DNA of 64,000 bases from Chloroflexota bacterium (GTDB lineage: Bacteria > Chloroflexota > Anaerolineae > Aggregatilineales > Phototrophicaceae): assembly GCA_009841405.1 (NCBI GenBank), contig VXLV01000093.1, positions 1 through 64,000 of the forward strand, given 5' to 3'. The notes below the pieces were generated by a model, which saw only the letters and a list, made by a program, of their open reading frames with translations, did no database searches and was not told the origin of the DNA. Positions 30,313 to 39,574 of the stretch are shown in pieces. A program made the translations under genes and the position numbers. Positions within the stretch are counted from its first letter, which is position 1. The number at the start of each line of letters is the position of its first letter.

Positions 30313-30889
30313 AATTCGGCGCCACGCGTTTGCCCACGCGTGGATGCTGGATCAGCCCGACGACCTGGCGCCAGCGCGGTTCGGCGGTCGGGCTGTGCAG
30401 CAGGGTCATGCCCAGCTTTTCCATCACGCGCTGCGAGGCGATGTTGTCGCGCTCGGTGGTCGCGACCACCTGCCGCGCCTTCAGTTCGGTAAACAGGTAA
30501 TCGAGCAGGGCAGCGGCGGCTTCGCCCGCGTAGCCGCGCCGGCGGCAGGCGGGCATGATACCCCAGAACAAGCCGATCTCGGGGCTGAGCAGGGCATCGG
30601 ACGGCTCGCCGCGCAGCGCGCCCCAGGGCACGACTGTCGGCACGATGCCCACCGCGCCGACGAAGCAGCCGTCGCCGCGCCGCTCGACGGCGTAGTCGGC
30701 GTAAGGCGGCTGCCCCAAGCCGGCGAGTTCGCGGTAACTGTCGATGGTCCAGGTTAGCCAGCGCTGCGCGTTCGCCTCCCCGTCGTCGACGCCGAAGACC
30801 TCGCGGCGAAAGCGAAGGCAGTTGTCCAGGTCGTCGAGGGAGAATTGCCGAATGCGCAGGCGCGCTGTTTCGAGCGCTTCGAGCTTCAT
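30311..30889 (-). CDS. GNAT N-acetyltransferase (RimJ/RimL-like)
   Basis: MKLEALETARLRIRQFSLDDLDNCLRFR..; GLFWGIMPACRRRGYAGEAAAALLDYLF; ATTERDNIASQRVMEKLGM. Confidence 0.88.
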   Translation of the reverse strand: MKLEALETARLRIRQFSLDDLDNCLRFRREVFGVDDGEANAQRWLTWTIDSYRELAGLGQPPYADYAVERRGDGCFVGAVGIVPTVVPWGALRGEPSDALLSPEIGLFWGIMPACRRRGYAGEAAAALLDYLFTELKARQVVATTERDNIASQRVMEKLGMTLLHSPTAEPRWRQVVGLIQHPRVGKRVAPN

Positions 30890-30893
30890 GGCG

Positions 30894-31652
30894 TCAACTG
30901 CGCAGATACGAGGCGCCGTTGACATCGACGATGGTTCCGGTGGTGAATTCCGCGCCTTCGGATGCCAGGAAGAGCGCGACATGCGCGACTTCTTCGGGCT
31001 TGGCGACGCGGTTAAGCGGCGACTGCCGGCGGATTTCGTCGCCGTCCGGCTGCGCCAGGCGCTCGGCGGCCATATCGGTCTCGACAAAGCCGGGGGCCAC
31101 TGTCCCGATGAAAATATTGTGCGGGGCCAGCAGCTTCGCCAGCGACTGTCCCAGGCTGTTTAAGCCGGCTTTGCTGGCGCCGTAAGCCGGGGCGATCGGC
31201 TCGCCGCGGAAGGCGCCGCGCGACGAGATGTTGACGATGCGGCCGCCGCCTTGTTTGATCATGGCGTGCGCCGCGCAATAGATGGCGTTGGCCGCGCCGT
31301 ACAAGTTGACGCGGGCGATGCGCGGGAAATACGCGACCCATTCGGCGTAGCTGGTTTCCGTCAGCGGCCGCTCTTCGTAGATGCCGGCGTTGTTGACCAG
31401 AATGTCCAGCCGTCCGTAGCGCTCGACGACAGTGTCCACCATGTTCTTGACCGCTGCCGGGTCGCCGATGTCGGCCTGCGCGAGCGAATGCCCGTCCCCT
31501 TCAAGCAGCGCGTCCGTAGCTTGGGCGGCGGCCAGATTGCTGTGGTAATGGATGGCGACTTTGGCGCCGCGCGCCGCGAACGCCCGCGCAATTTCACGGC
31601 CGATCCCGCGTGAGGCGCCGGTGACCAGGACGACCTTGTCATCAAAGCGCAT
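30894..31652 (-). CDS. SDR family oxidoreductase (FabG-like)
   Basis: VLVTGASRGIGREIARAFAARG, LVNNAGIYEE, YGASKAGLNSLGQSLAKLLA. Confidence 0.92.
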   Translation of the reverse strand: MRFDDKVVLVTGASRGIGREIARAFAARGAKVAIHYHSNLAAAQATDALLEGDGHSLAQADIGDPAAVKNMVDTVVERYGRLDILVNNAGIYEERPLTETSYAEWVAYFPRIARVNLYGAANAIYCAAHAMIKQGGGRIVNISSRGAFRGEPIAPAYGASKAGLNSLGQSLAKLLAPHNIFIGTVAPGFVETDMAAERLAQPDGDEIRRQSPLNRVAKPEEVAHVALFLASEGAEFTTGTIVDVNGASYLRS

Positions 31653-31785
31653 GAGATTTTCCTTTTGACTCGCGGATTCGCAGCCGGATTATAGGCCGGC
31701 TGCGCCTGGCGCAACAGGGCGGCGCCAACAAAAAACGCCCTTCCCAGTCGGTCGGGACGGGCGCTGTCGCAGCCGAGAGGATCCG

Positions 31786-31844
31786 CCCCCCCGGCCCCGT
31801 CCTGCCATCTCTATGGCAGGCATCCGGCAAGCCAGGGAGGGGGA
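31786..31844 (+). repeat. CCCCCGGCCCC double-hairpin repeat, copy A
   Basis: ccccccggccccgtccTGCCATctctATGGCAggcatccGGCaaGCCagggaggggg. Confidence 0.65.
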
Positions 31845-31923
31845 GCGAATTGAAAGAACTTCTCAAGATGTGGCGTAACCTGAGTAGAGGCTGTGATGGA
31901 AGCGGATATAAGTTTTGAAGTCA

Positions 31924-31961
31924 CCCTTCCCCATTCAAATGGGGAAGGGCCGGGGATGGGG
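31924..31961 (-). repeat. CCCCCGGCCCC hairpin repeat, copy B
   Basis: cccttccccattcaaatggggaagggccggggatgggg. Confidence 0.6.
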
Positions 31962-31996
31962 TAGAATAACTGCGCTGTCGCAGCCGAGCGTCAGCG

Positions 31997-33988
31997 CTAG
32001 CCGCAATCGCCTGAGGTCGTGAGATAGTCCTGGCTCAGCCAGCCGTCGATCCCGTAATAGTTGACGCGGATCCAGTAGGTTGCGCGCTGGTCGGCCGTCA
32101 ACTGAACGTCGTTGAGTACTTTGGCGAGGATGCTGCTCTCGGTGCTTGGTTTCTCGCGCAAGTTGAGGATATCGGTGGTTGTGATCTGACAGTCGGCCAG
32201 CGGCCAAATCGGTTCGGGAATCGCGCCGGACACGAAGAATGCCCGCGGCATCAACACGACGCTGCCAACACGATCAACGGAGGCGCAGCGCTGGTCGGCC
32301 TCGGTCCAAGTTCGCAGCGGCACGATATTGCGGGGCGAATTGGCGGCGTCCAGCAAGACGATGCCGCCGTCGTCATGCTCGAAGCAGACGGTCAGCGGAT
32401 CGGCGATCCAGCCGAAGATATCGACGGCTTGCATCGCGCCGTGATTGACGAGCGTGCGATCGCCCAAGCCAACGTAGTCCAGGTGCGTGCAATTGACATT
32501 GCTGCCATTGTCATGGCCGATAACCACTATATGCGCCGGCAACAAGACGCAATTTGACTCTTCCTGGGAGGGCGACGGGTCTGCCGCTTCATTTTCTTCA
32601 GCGACGCCTTCGCCGCCACCGCCGCCTTCGTCGGTTGACGTCAGCAAAGCCATCGCGCTTTGAATCTGGAAGTTGAAGACGCCTTGCTCATATTCAGCGG
32701 CGCCGATATCGCAGGACTCCGGCAGGCGGGCGAGGCCGCGCTGGTCCACGGCCAGGCAATATTCGGCGTTTGCGGCGTCGATAGCCGGGCTGCCTTCCTG
32801 CAGCGTGTAGTAGGCCGGCAACCCGCTGAGCAGCAGCAGGCCGGGGTCGGCCGTCGCGCCATCGTGGTTGCAGGAACCGTCTTTGATGATATTGGCCAGG
32901 TTGGCGTTCAACGCGCCTTCACAGTCTCCGCCGCTGTTGTCGCTGAGGATGCTGTTGTATAGCTGGAGTTGGGCCGCGTCCAAAATGCCGCCGCCAGAGT
33001 TGGCGGAGTTGCCGGTAATCGTCGCGTGTTTTACGATGCTGGTGCCGGCGTTGTAGATGCCGCCGCCGTCCCCGGATGCGCTATTGGCGCTGATGGTCGA
33101 GTTGTGGATGGTTGCGCTGCCGGCTGCGATGTAGAGGCCGCCGCCGCTTTCCGGCGTGCTGTTGTTGTCGACGCCGCTGCGTTCAATGACGAGACTGTTG
33201 GCAGCGCCGTTGAAGTAGATACCGGCGCCACTCGTGCCGTCAACTTCGGGCAGGACGAGCTCTTCATCGCTTTCGGCCTGCGCCTCCGCTTCAATAACGG
33301 CGTCTTCGGTTTGGGCTTCAAGATCTAAGAGCCCGGTCGCGTCGTCCGCCGCCTGGGCTGTGCCCTCAGCCTGCTCGGCGTCGTCATCCGCTTCTTCGAC
33401 CGGCTCAAAGTCTTCGGCATTGGCATTGGTCATATTACCGGTGACCGCGCTGTCGGCCAGCGTGACATCGCTGTCCAGCGCGTAGATGCCGCCGCCGAAG
33501 CCGCGCGCTCCGCTGTTGCTGACGACGCTGTTGTTGAGCGTCAGCGCCGCGTTGGACACCGCGATGGCGCCGCCATTGGCAACGCTGAAACCGCCGCTCA
33601 GCGTAAGATCATTGAGCGTCAGCGAGCCGGCTGTGACATTGAAGATTTGGTTGCCGCCGCCGCTGAGGCTGTAGCCATTGCCGTTGATGACTATCGCGGA
33701 GCTAACAGGCAAGGTCGCGCCAAGCAGGATATTGCCTTCGTCTGTTCCTGCGAAATCAATGCTGATCGTATCCTGGCTGTCGGGCAAGGTATCGCCGGCC
33801 TTGCAATCGGTTTGCGGCTCGACAGGCGCCTCGCCATTGGCCGAACGGAAGGCATTGGCAAGGCTGCAATCGGCGTCGACCGTGATATCCGCGGCAAGGG
33901 CTTGAGCGGTGGGCAGCAGACAGATTGTCAACACAATGCAAAGGTATTTCATGAGATTGAGCCTTGAGTTGTTCACGGCGGGTTCCAC
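31997..33988 (-). CDS. Secreted right-handed beta-helix (choice-of-anchor Q / Pmp-like) protein with C-terminal SH3-like domain
   Basis: Signal peptide; repeats such as GGGIYALDSDVTLADSAVTGN, GGGLYIAAGSATIHNSTISANSASGDGGGIYNAG; ECDIGAAEYEQ-like block PESCDIGAAEYEQG; C-terminal LNLREKPSTESSILAKV..WIRVNYYGIDGWLSQDYL. Confidence 0.8.
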   Translation of the reverse strand: MEPAVNNSRLNLMKYLCIVLTICLLPTAQALAADITVDADCSLANAFRSANGEAPVEPQTDCKAGDTLPDSQDTISIDFAGTDEGNILLGATLPVSSAIVINGNGYSLSGGGNQIFNVTAGSLTLNDLTLSGGFSVANGGAIAVSNAALTLNNSVVSNSGARGFGGGIYALDSDVTLADSAVTGNMTNANAEDFEPVEEADDDAEQAEGTAQAADDATGLLDLEAQTEDAVIEAEAQAESDEELVLPEVDGTSGAGIYFNGAANSLVIERSGVDNNSTPESGGGLYIAAGSATIHNSTISANSASGDGGGIYNAGTSIVKHATITGNSANSGGGILDAAQLQLYNSILSDNSGGDCEGALNANLANIIKDGSCNHDGATADPGLLLLSGLPAYYTLQEGSPAIDAANAEYCLAVDQRGLARLPESCDIGAAEYEQGVFNFQIQSAMALLTSTDEGGGGGEGVAEENEAADPSPSQEESNCVLLPAHIVVIGHDNGSNVNCTHLDYVGLGDRTLVNHGAMQAVDIFGWIADPLTVCFEHDDGGIVLLDAANSPRNIVPLRTWTEADQRCASVDRVGSVVLMPRAFFVSGAIPEPIWPLADCQITTTDILNLREKPSTESSILAKVLNDVQLTADQRATYWIRVNYYGIDGWLSQDYLTTSGDCG

Positions 33989-34221
33989 TCCTCAACTTTG
34001 GCCAACGGGCGAACGCGACTGGCTTGCGCCGCCGCAGGGCGATAGGCCGATGAATATGCGCCAAGAGCAGCGAGCGCAAAGCTCGCAAGCGACTTAATCC
34101 GCGCCTGCGTTGGCTGCTGACAGATCTCATTTAAGTACGATTCTTTGTATCGCACAAACGCTTGCGCCACTTATTTGCGGGGTGGGCGGGTCAAGCGCGG
34201 CGGGGGGCGTGTTAAATCGCG

Positions 34222-34800
34222 TTAGCTGGTTTCCGCCATCTTCTTGATCAGCGCGAGCGTCATCCTGGCGTCGTCGAGCGCGTCATGGGCTTTCATCAGG
34301 GCCAGGCCCTCTTGGCGCATGGCATTGCCGAGCTTGTGCGGGGTGTAATTGCGACCCTGCTTGCCGCGAGCGCCCTTGTAGCGGGCGTACTGTTTCATGG
34401 CGCAGTGGCGCTTGCCCAGGCGCAAGTCCGGCAGGCGATAGCGCGCGGCGGTTTGCTGCAGCATGCGCCAGTCGAAGTCCATGTTGTATGCCACTACCAC
34501 CTGGCCGGCCAGCAGCGCCGACAAGCGAATGTAGACTTGTTTGAAGCTGGGGGCGGCGGCCACATCGCGGTCGAAAAATCCATGCACGGCCGACGCGCCG
34601 GCGGGGATGGGAATGGTCGGCTTGATGAGCTGATTCAAGACCGTTGCGCCATCATGGTCGATAATACCGATTTGCACGATTTCGTCGGTCGCGCTCAAGC
34701 CGGTGGTTTCAGTATCGAGCACGAAATATGGACGGCGGAGCAGATTCTGCGCCCATTGAATCGCTTGCCGGCGGTGCGCCGGGTGGTAGTGCCTGGTCAA
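34222..34800 (-). CDS. 3'-5' exonuclease (DnaQ/PolC-epsilon DEDD-type)
   Basis: YFVLDTETTGLSATDEIVQIGII; AYNMDFDWRMLQQTA; KAHDALDDARMTLAL. Confidence 0.85.
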   Translation of the reverse strand: MTRHYHPAHRRQAIQWAQNLLRRPYFVLDTETTGLSATDEIVQIGIIDHDGATVLNQLIKPTIPIPAGASAVHGFFDRDVAAAPSFKQVYIRLSALLAGQVVVAYNMDFDWRMLQQTAARYRLPDLRLGKRHCAMKQYARYKGARGKQGRNYTPHKLGNAMRQEGLALMKAHDALDDARMTLALIKKMAETS

Positions 34801-34892
34801 TGCGCGGACGTCCCATTGTAATCGATTTCCAATTATAGCACAGGCGGCCCGGGCGGCGGCGCGGCGCGCGGGGATTGGCGCTTCAGGGAAAC

Positions 34893-34921
34893 TTGCATAA
34901 TCAGCCTGGCCGTGTTATGCT
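34893..34921 (+). promoter_or_regulatory. Sigma70-like promoter of the orphan RNA unit
   Basis: TTGCAT - 17 nt - TATGCT. Confidence 0.6.
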
Positions 34922-34959
34922 GTGCCCATCGTCGGACGAGTAAAGGAGGTGATTTGATC

Positions 34960-34989
34960 ATGTTAGGTTCTAAGGGGGCTACCCTCTAA
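34960..34989 (+). CDS. Putative 9-aa leader peptide MLGSKGATL
   Basis: ATG TTA GGT TCT AAG GGG GCT ACC CTC TAA preceded by AAAGGAGGTGATTTGATC. Confidence 0.45.
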   Translation: MLGSKGATL

Positions 34990-35075
34990 CCGATTCACAC
35001 CTCTAGTTCACTCCACTGACGTGGATCTCGTTAGAGGGTGAACCCGAAAACCGCAAGACTGTGATTTTGACAGTC

Positions 35076-35117
35076 GAGGGGCCGCAGACTAATCCTCTGC
35101 GGCCTCTTTTCTTTTTG
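35076..35117 (+). terminator. Intrinsic terminator of the orphan RNA unit
   Basis: GAGGGGCCGCAGActaatccTCTGCGGCCTCTT then TTCTTTTTG; overlaps the 3' end of the convergent GNAT gene. Confidence 0.85.
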
Positions 35118-35694
35118 TTGTCGCAAGCGCCTCGTAATCCTCACGCAGAATGGCGCGCCAAAGGACATCCTTGTATTGCTCGTGATGTCGCATGTATTGA
35201 CGCCGCCGGCCTTCCAGGCGCATGCCTGCCTTTTCCATCACCCGGCCCGAGGCCGGATTGTAGACGAAGTGGCCAGCTTCAATCCGGTTGAGCTTGAGGG
35301 TTTCGAATCCGAATTTCACCAGCAGGCGCAAGGCCGCTGTCGCCAGACCGCGCCCCCAATACGGTAGCCCGATCCAGTAGCCGACATCGGCCCGGCCGTG
35401 GTTCGGGTCGAGATGAATGCCCATGCAGCCGGCGAAGCGCCCCGAAGACTTCTCGATGATGGCGAAGACATAGGCTTCGTCGGCGCGCCAGCGCTCCCGC
35501 CCCATCTGAATGAACTCGCCGGCCGCGTCCGGGGGGTAGGGATGCGGTACGAAGGTATTGGCCGCGATCTCCGGCGCGGCCGCCAGCTCCTGAATGGCGC
35601 TGGCGTCGCCGTCTTCCAGCGGGCGCATGAAAAGCAGTTCGTTCTCCAGCGTGACCTTGTCCATTTTGTTCGCCCTTACTTCGCCTGATGGCAA
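35089..35694 (-). CDS. GNAT N-acetyltransferase (RimJ/RimL-like)
   Basis: MDKVTLENELLFMRPLEDGDASAIQELA; GYWIGLPYWGRGLATAALRLLVKFGFETLKLNRIEAGHF. Confidence 0.88.
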   Translation of the reverse strand: MPSGEVRANKMDKVTLENELLFMRPLEDGDASAIQELAAAPEIAANTFVPHPYPPDAAGEFIQMGRERWRADEAYVFAIIEKSSGRFAGCMGIHLDPNHGRADVGYWIGLPYWGRGLATAALRLLVKFGFETLKLNRIEAGHFVYNPASGRVMEKAGMRLEGRRRQYMRHHEQYKDVLWRAILREDYEALATTKRKEAAED

Positions 35695-36887
35695 TCGAGC
35701 GTGCGGCCGCCATCCAGCGCCCGGCTCGCCAATGTCAGCGGGATCTCCAGGGTCAGGCGGTCTCTGATGACCAGCAACTCGACCTCGTCATCCGGGCGCG
35801 TTTGCTGCACCAGGTAGGTCACCAGGTCATCCAGGTTGCCGAAGTGATAGTCGTTGATGGCGACGATCAGATCGCCGCCGGCGCAGACCTCCTCGCCGCG
35901 AACTTCGACAATGCGGTCGCCGCCGCGCAGACCGGCGCGGTAAGCGGGCGAGCCCTCGGTAACGCCGCGCAGCAGAACGCCGCGTTCGACCGGCAGGTCC
36001 AGCGCGTCGCTAAGCCCGGCGACGCCGAATCCACCGTCCTCGCGCATAACCGAGATGCCCATCCAGGCGTAATCAACGCGGCCCTGCCCGATCAAGTCGG
36101 GGATTACGCGGCGCATGGTATCGGCCGGCACCGCGAAGCCGATGCCTTGAAAGCGGCCGTTGTCCGAACGAATGGCGGTGGTGATGCCAATCACCAATCC
36201 TTGCGAGTCGAGCAGAGGCCCGCCCGAGTTGCCCGGGTTGATGATGGCGTCTATCTGGATGATGGACGGGTTGTCGAAGCCGGGCGCTACGCTGCTGTCG
36301 CCGGGATCGACAGCGGGCAATGCGCGCCCCAATCCGCTGATGATACCAGTCGTCATGGAGCTGCTCAAGCCAAAGGGATTGCCGATGACGATGGCGCGCT
36401 GGCCGACCTTGACCGTGGCCGATTCGCCGATTCGCAGCGGCGCCAGGCGCTCGGCCTCGGCCGAAATCTTGAGCGCGGCCAGGTCGCTGAAGCTATCGAA
36501 GGCCAGGACTTGCGCTGGATATACCCGGGCGTTTTGCAGCGTCACGGTGACCGAATCGGCAGCGTTAACGAGGTGGGCATTGGTGATGATATGGCCCTGC
36601 TGGTCGTAGACGAAGCCGGAACCGCGGCTGGTGTCGCTCGCCGACGCGACGTCTGCTTCGATCCGCGCTTCGATATTGACCACCGATAGGCTGGCGCGTT
36701 CATAGATGTTGCTGAGCAGCCGGTAATCGGCATCGGCGGCGCTGACGATTTCGTCGGGCAGGGCGGTCGGCGCGGGCAGGCTGGCGCGCGCGGCATCGCT
36801 GGCGTCGCGCGCCTTGGATTGCAGATCCGTGAAGTTGCAAGCGATCAGCAGTTGGGCACTGAGGCAGAGCATAATTGCAAAACGCAT
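35676..36887 (-). CDS. Trypsin-like serine protease with PDZ domain (HtrA/DegP family), lipoprotein
   Basis: Lipobox LLIAC; GSGFVYDQQGHIITNAHLV, DLAALKI, IQIDAIINPGNSGGPLLDSQG; PDZ GSPAYRAGLRGGDRIVEV. Confidence 0.93.
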   Translation of the reverse strand: MRFAIMLCLSAQLLIACNFTDLQSKARDASDAARASLPAPTALPDEIVSAADADYRLLSNIYERASLSVVNIEARIEADVASASDTSRGSGFVYDQQGHIITNAHLVNAADSVTVTLQNARVYPAQVLAFDSFSDLAALKISAEAERLAPLRIGESATVKVGQRAIVIGNPFGLSSSMTTGIISGLGRALPAVDPGDSSVAPGFDNPSIIQIDAIINPGNSGGPLLDSQGLVIGITTAIRSDNGRFQGIGFAVPADTMRRVIPDLIGQGRVDYAWMGISVMREDGGFGVAGLSDALDLPVERGVLLRGVTEGSPAYRAGLRGGDRIVEVRGEEVCAGGDLIVAINDYHFGNLDDLVTYLVQQTRPDDEVELLVIRDRLTLEIPLTLASRALDGGRTLDCHQAK

Positions 36888-37001
36888 CGGCGACACTCGG
36901 ATTTCTGTTTCGCTCTCCATTCTAACAGCAATTGTAGCGTAGCCGCAGCGGACGGTTTGCCTGCGGGCGGGCGGTGGTTGGGACCGTTCATGTTGTGACC
37001 G

Positions 37002-37028
37002 GCGGGCGACTCACAGAGTCGCCCCTAC
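37002..37028 (-). repeat. GTAGGGGCGA hairpin repeat, copy f
   Basis: gcgggcgaCTCacaGAGtcgcccctac. Confidence 0.8.
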
Positions 37029-37089
37029 AGTTTTCGACGGGGAGGGGGAGATACGGGCTGGCAGACGCATGGGATTTTGTATGGGCGTT

Positions 37090-37113
37090 GGGCGAGCCAA
37101 GGCTCGCCCCTAC
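37090..37113 (-). repeat. GTAGGGGCGA hairpin repeat, copy g
   Basis: gggcgaGCCaaGGCtcgcccctac. Confidence 0.8.
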
Positions 37114-37173
37114 AGCGGCAGGTTATATCGGAGAGCCATTCATAACAAGCAGACGGCAAGAGGGGCGACGAGC

Positions 37174-38028
37174 TTAGCGCTTGTCGAAGCTGGCGCGCAG
37201 CCGCTCGGCCAAATCGCGCTGGGCCGCGTCCAGCGTGGCCGGTACGGTGATGACGAGCCGCGCAAGGAGGTCGCCGAAAGCTCCGTCCTGGCGGAGCTTG
37301 GGCATGCCTTTGCCGCCGAGGCGCAATTTTTGCCCCGGCTGGGCGCCGGGCGGGATAGTCAGCCGCAGCGGGCGATCCAGCGTCGGCACGTTGACCTGTC
37401 CGCCCAGCATCGCGGTGAAGGCATCGACTTTCACATCCACCAGGAGGTCGTCACCTTGGCGCTCGAATTGCGGGTCCGGGCTGACATCGACGACAAGGTA
37501 AAGATGCCCGGCCGGTCCGCCATTGCTGCCGGGCTGGCCTTCGCCGGCCAGACGCACTTTGGTTCCCGTGGCCGCGCCGCGCGGGATCTGCACGGTGATA
37601 TCGCGCCCGCCTTTGCTGACGATGCGTTGGGTGCCTTCGTAAGCTTCGCGCAGACTGATCGTGAGCGCCTGTTCGATATCTTGCCCGGCGCGCGGAAAAT
37701 TGCCGCCGCGCTGGTAGCCGCCGCCGAAGAAACTCTCAAAAATGTCCGAGAAGTCGGCAGCCTCCGCCCCGCCGGCGTAGGGATGCTGTCCGTTGAAGCC
37801 TTGATATTGCTGCCAGTTTTCGCCGAAGCGGTCGTAGGCCGAGCGCTTTTCATCGTCTCCCAGCACTTCGTAGGCTTCGCTGACTTCCTTGAAGCGCGCT
37901 TCGGCCGTCGGGCTGTCGGGATTGGCGTCAGGATGGTACTGCTTCGCCTTCTGGCGAAAGGCGCGTTTGATTTCGTCATCGTCGGCGTTCCGCGCGACGC
38001 CGAGCACGTCGTAGTAATTTCTGCTCAT
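37174..38028 (-). CDS. DnaJ-family chaperone (CbpA-like)
   Basis: MSRNYYDVLGVARNADDDEIKRAFRQKAKQYHPDANPD with HPD motif; C-terminal DnaJ domain; no Zn-finger. Confidence 0.93.
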   Translation of the reverse strand: MSRNYYDVLGVARNADDDEIKRAFRQKAKQYHPDANPDSPTAEARFKEVSEAYEVLGDDEKRSAYDRFGENWQQYQGFNGQHPYAGGAEAADFSDIFESFFGGGYQRGGNFPRAGQDIEQALTISLREAYEGTQRIVSKGGRDITVQIPRGAATGTKVRLAGEGQPGSNGGPAGHLYLVVDVSPDPQFERQGDDLLVDVKVDAFTAMLGGQVNVPTLDRPLRLTIPPGAQPGQKLRLGGKGMPKLRQDGAFGDLLARLVITVPATLDAAQRDLAERLRASFDKR

Positions 38029-38302
38029 GGCACTGGTCCGCACCGATTGAATGCTTGCGCCCCACGCGCTTATTGTATGGGTTGGGGGCGCGGCGGTCAA
38101 CTGACGCGCTGGAAGCTATGACGAGGCGGCGGCGCGTCTACCGGAAGTATACGCCGTTTTCGTTAGAATCGCGTCAGCGGCTGGGCGCGAACGGAGCGCC
38201 ATCCACCTGTGATATGATAGGCTTGCGCAGTTGGACGGGCTCCGACGGCGCGCGCGGATTGGACAACATCGGGCCAGACGCTGGTCGAGTTGGGGCAGGG
38301 GC

Positions 38303-38983
38303 ATGACCAGGCGAAATATGCCGGCCGGTTCTTCGCAATCGGTGGAGGATTTTCTCAAGGCGGTCTATCGCTTGCAGCGCGAGTCGGATCGCGTTTCGAC
38401 CAGCGCCCTGGCCGTGGCCCTGGATATTAGCGCGCCGGCCGTTACGGATATGGCGCAGCGCTTAATGGAAGACGGAAGGGTCGACTATCTGAAGTATCGC
38501 GGTGTGCGCCTCACCGCCGAAGGCGAGCGTGTGGCGCTGAAGATGCTGCGCCGCCACCGGCTGATTGAGGCGTATCTTGTGCAAGACCTCGGCTATCAGT
38601 TGCACGAAGTGCACGACGAAGCCGAGGCGCTTGAGCATACAGTTTCGGATCGCTTCGTGGAGGCGATCTCGCGGAAACTGAACAATCCGCGCTACGACCC
38701 GCATGGCGACCCGATCCCGGATCTGAAAGGCGTCATGCCGGTTCGCGAGCTCCAGCCTTTGTCGCAGCTGGCGCTGAGAACGCCAGCGCGCATTCGCCGC
38801 CTGGTAATGGACGACTCGGCCATGCTGCGTGACACGCAGGTGCGGGGACTGGAGATCGGGCGGACGCTGGAGGTGGTGGCGCGCGATGAATTTGACGGAC
38901 CCATCCAGGTAGTCGTCGAGCCGCGGAATGCCCAAACTATCGGCTTCAAAATGGCGTCTTTCATCCTTGTTGAATTTGTCTGA
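38303..38983 (+). CDS. DtxR/MntR-family metal-dependent transcriptional regulator
   Basis: SQSVEDFLKAVYRLQRESDRVSTSALAVALDISAPAVTDMAQRLMEDGRVDYLKYRGVRLTAEGERVALKMLRRHRLIEAYL; FeoA-like C-terminus. Confidence 0.9.
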   Translation: MTRRNMPAGSSQSVEDFLKAVYRLQRESDRVSTSALAVALDISAPAVTDMAQRLMEDGRVDYLKYRGVRLTAEGERVALKMLRRHRLIEAYLVQDLGYQLHEVHDEAEALEHTVSDRFVEAISRKLNNPRYDPHGDPIPDLKGVMPVRELQPLSQLALRTPARIRRLVMDDSAMLRDTQVRGLEIGRTLEVVARDEFDGPIQVVVEPRNAQTIGFKMASFILVEFV

Positions 38984-39085
38984 GCAATGTGTTAGTATCC
39001 AAAGCCCTTTTTCGCAGCCGAGCGTTGCGAGGGGACGCCGCAGGCGAGGGACCGGGAACCCAATCAAACATACTGGCAAAGTACG

Positions 39086-39574
39086 ATGTTCGTGGAAATC
39101 AGGCCTCATACCGGGGTGAACCAACGTGTGCGCGCGATACTCCTGACGGGTAATGACTCCGTGCTGCTGATTAAGCGCGTCAAGCCCAACAAGCCCGCGT
39201 CATTTTGGGTGGCGCCGGGCGGCGGTGTTGAGATTCAGGACGCCGACCTCATGGCAACCCTGGAGCGCGAGCTTTACGAAGAGTTGGGCGCCTATGCGAC
39301 TGTCCTGGACACCGCATTCGTGCTGGAACATCAGAAAGCCGGAAAGCAGCTGGAAGAACATTTCTTCATCTGCCGTCTGCACGATTACGATCTCAGCAAG
39401 CGCTACGGACCGGAATTCTTGGATCCGGCGCGCGGCGAATACATTCCGCACGAAGTTCCGCTTGATGCCTACGCGCTGCGCCGCATCAACTTCAAAACGC
39501 CCGAGCTCCGCAACTGGATGCTCGCCCGGCTGGAATACCTTCGCGCTCTTCAAGGCGCGGAAGTCCCCGTCTAG
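39086..39574 (+). CDS. Nudix hydrolase
   Basis: APGGGVEIQDADLMATLERELYEELGAYATV (Nudix box-like). Confidence 0.85.
   Translation: MFVEIRPHTGVNQRVRAILLTGNDSVLLIKRVKPNKPASFWVAPGGGVEIQDADLMATLERELYEELGAYATVLDTAFVLEHQKAGKQLEEHFFICRLHDYDLSKRYGPEFLDPARGEYIPHEVPLDAYALRRINFKTPELRNWMLARLEYLRALQGAEVPV

Larger units (their letters stand above)
34928..35117 (+). ncRNA. Candidate structured RNA / leader-peptide element (class not recognised)
   Basis: Promoter, extended SD AAAGGAGGTGAT, 9-codon ORF, 10-bp long-range stem ACCCTCTAAC(34981-34990)/GTTAGAGGGT(35030-35039), inner hairpin TCCACtgacGTGGA (35012-35025), hairpin GACTGTgattttgACAGTC (35057-35075), intrinsic terminator. Confidence 0.55.

Noticed and set aside
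34941-34960. AAAGGAGGTGAT resembling the anti-SD complement, considered as a 16S rRNA 3' fragment
   Set aside because: It is the reverse-complement sense (an SD), is followed by an ATG at normal spacing, and no flanking rRNA sequence is present.
35290-35310. tttcgaatccgaatttc resembling a tRNA T-arm
   Set aside because: Inside the GNAT coding sequence, with no acceptor, D or anticodon arms around it. No tRNA was supported anywhere in the window.
38990-39085. Hairpin-rich leader before the Nudix gene (tcgcagccgagcgttgcga, gggaccgggaaccca), considered as a c-di-AMP or other riboswitch
   Set aside because: Superficial similarity only to ydaO-type GGGAACCCA; the required later conserved blocks are absent. 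A short related string (tcgcagccgagcgt) also occurs at about 31978, suggesting a minor repeat.
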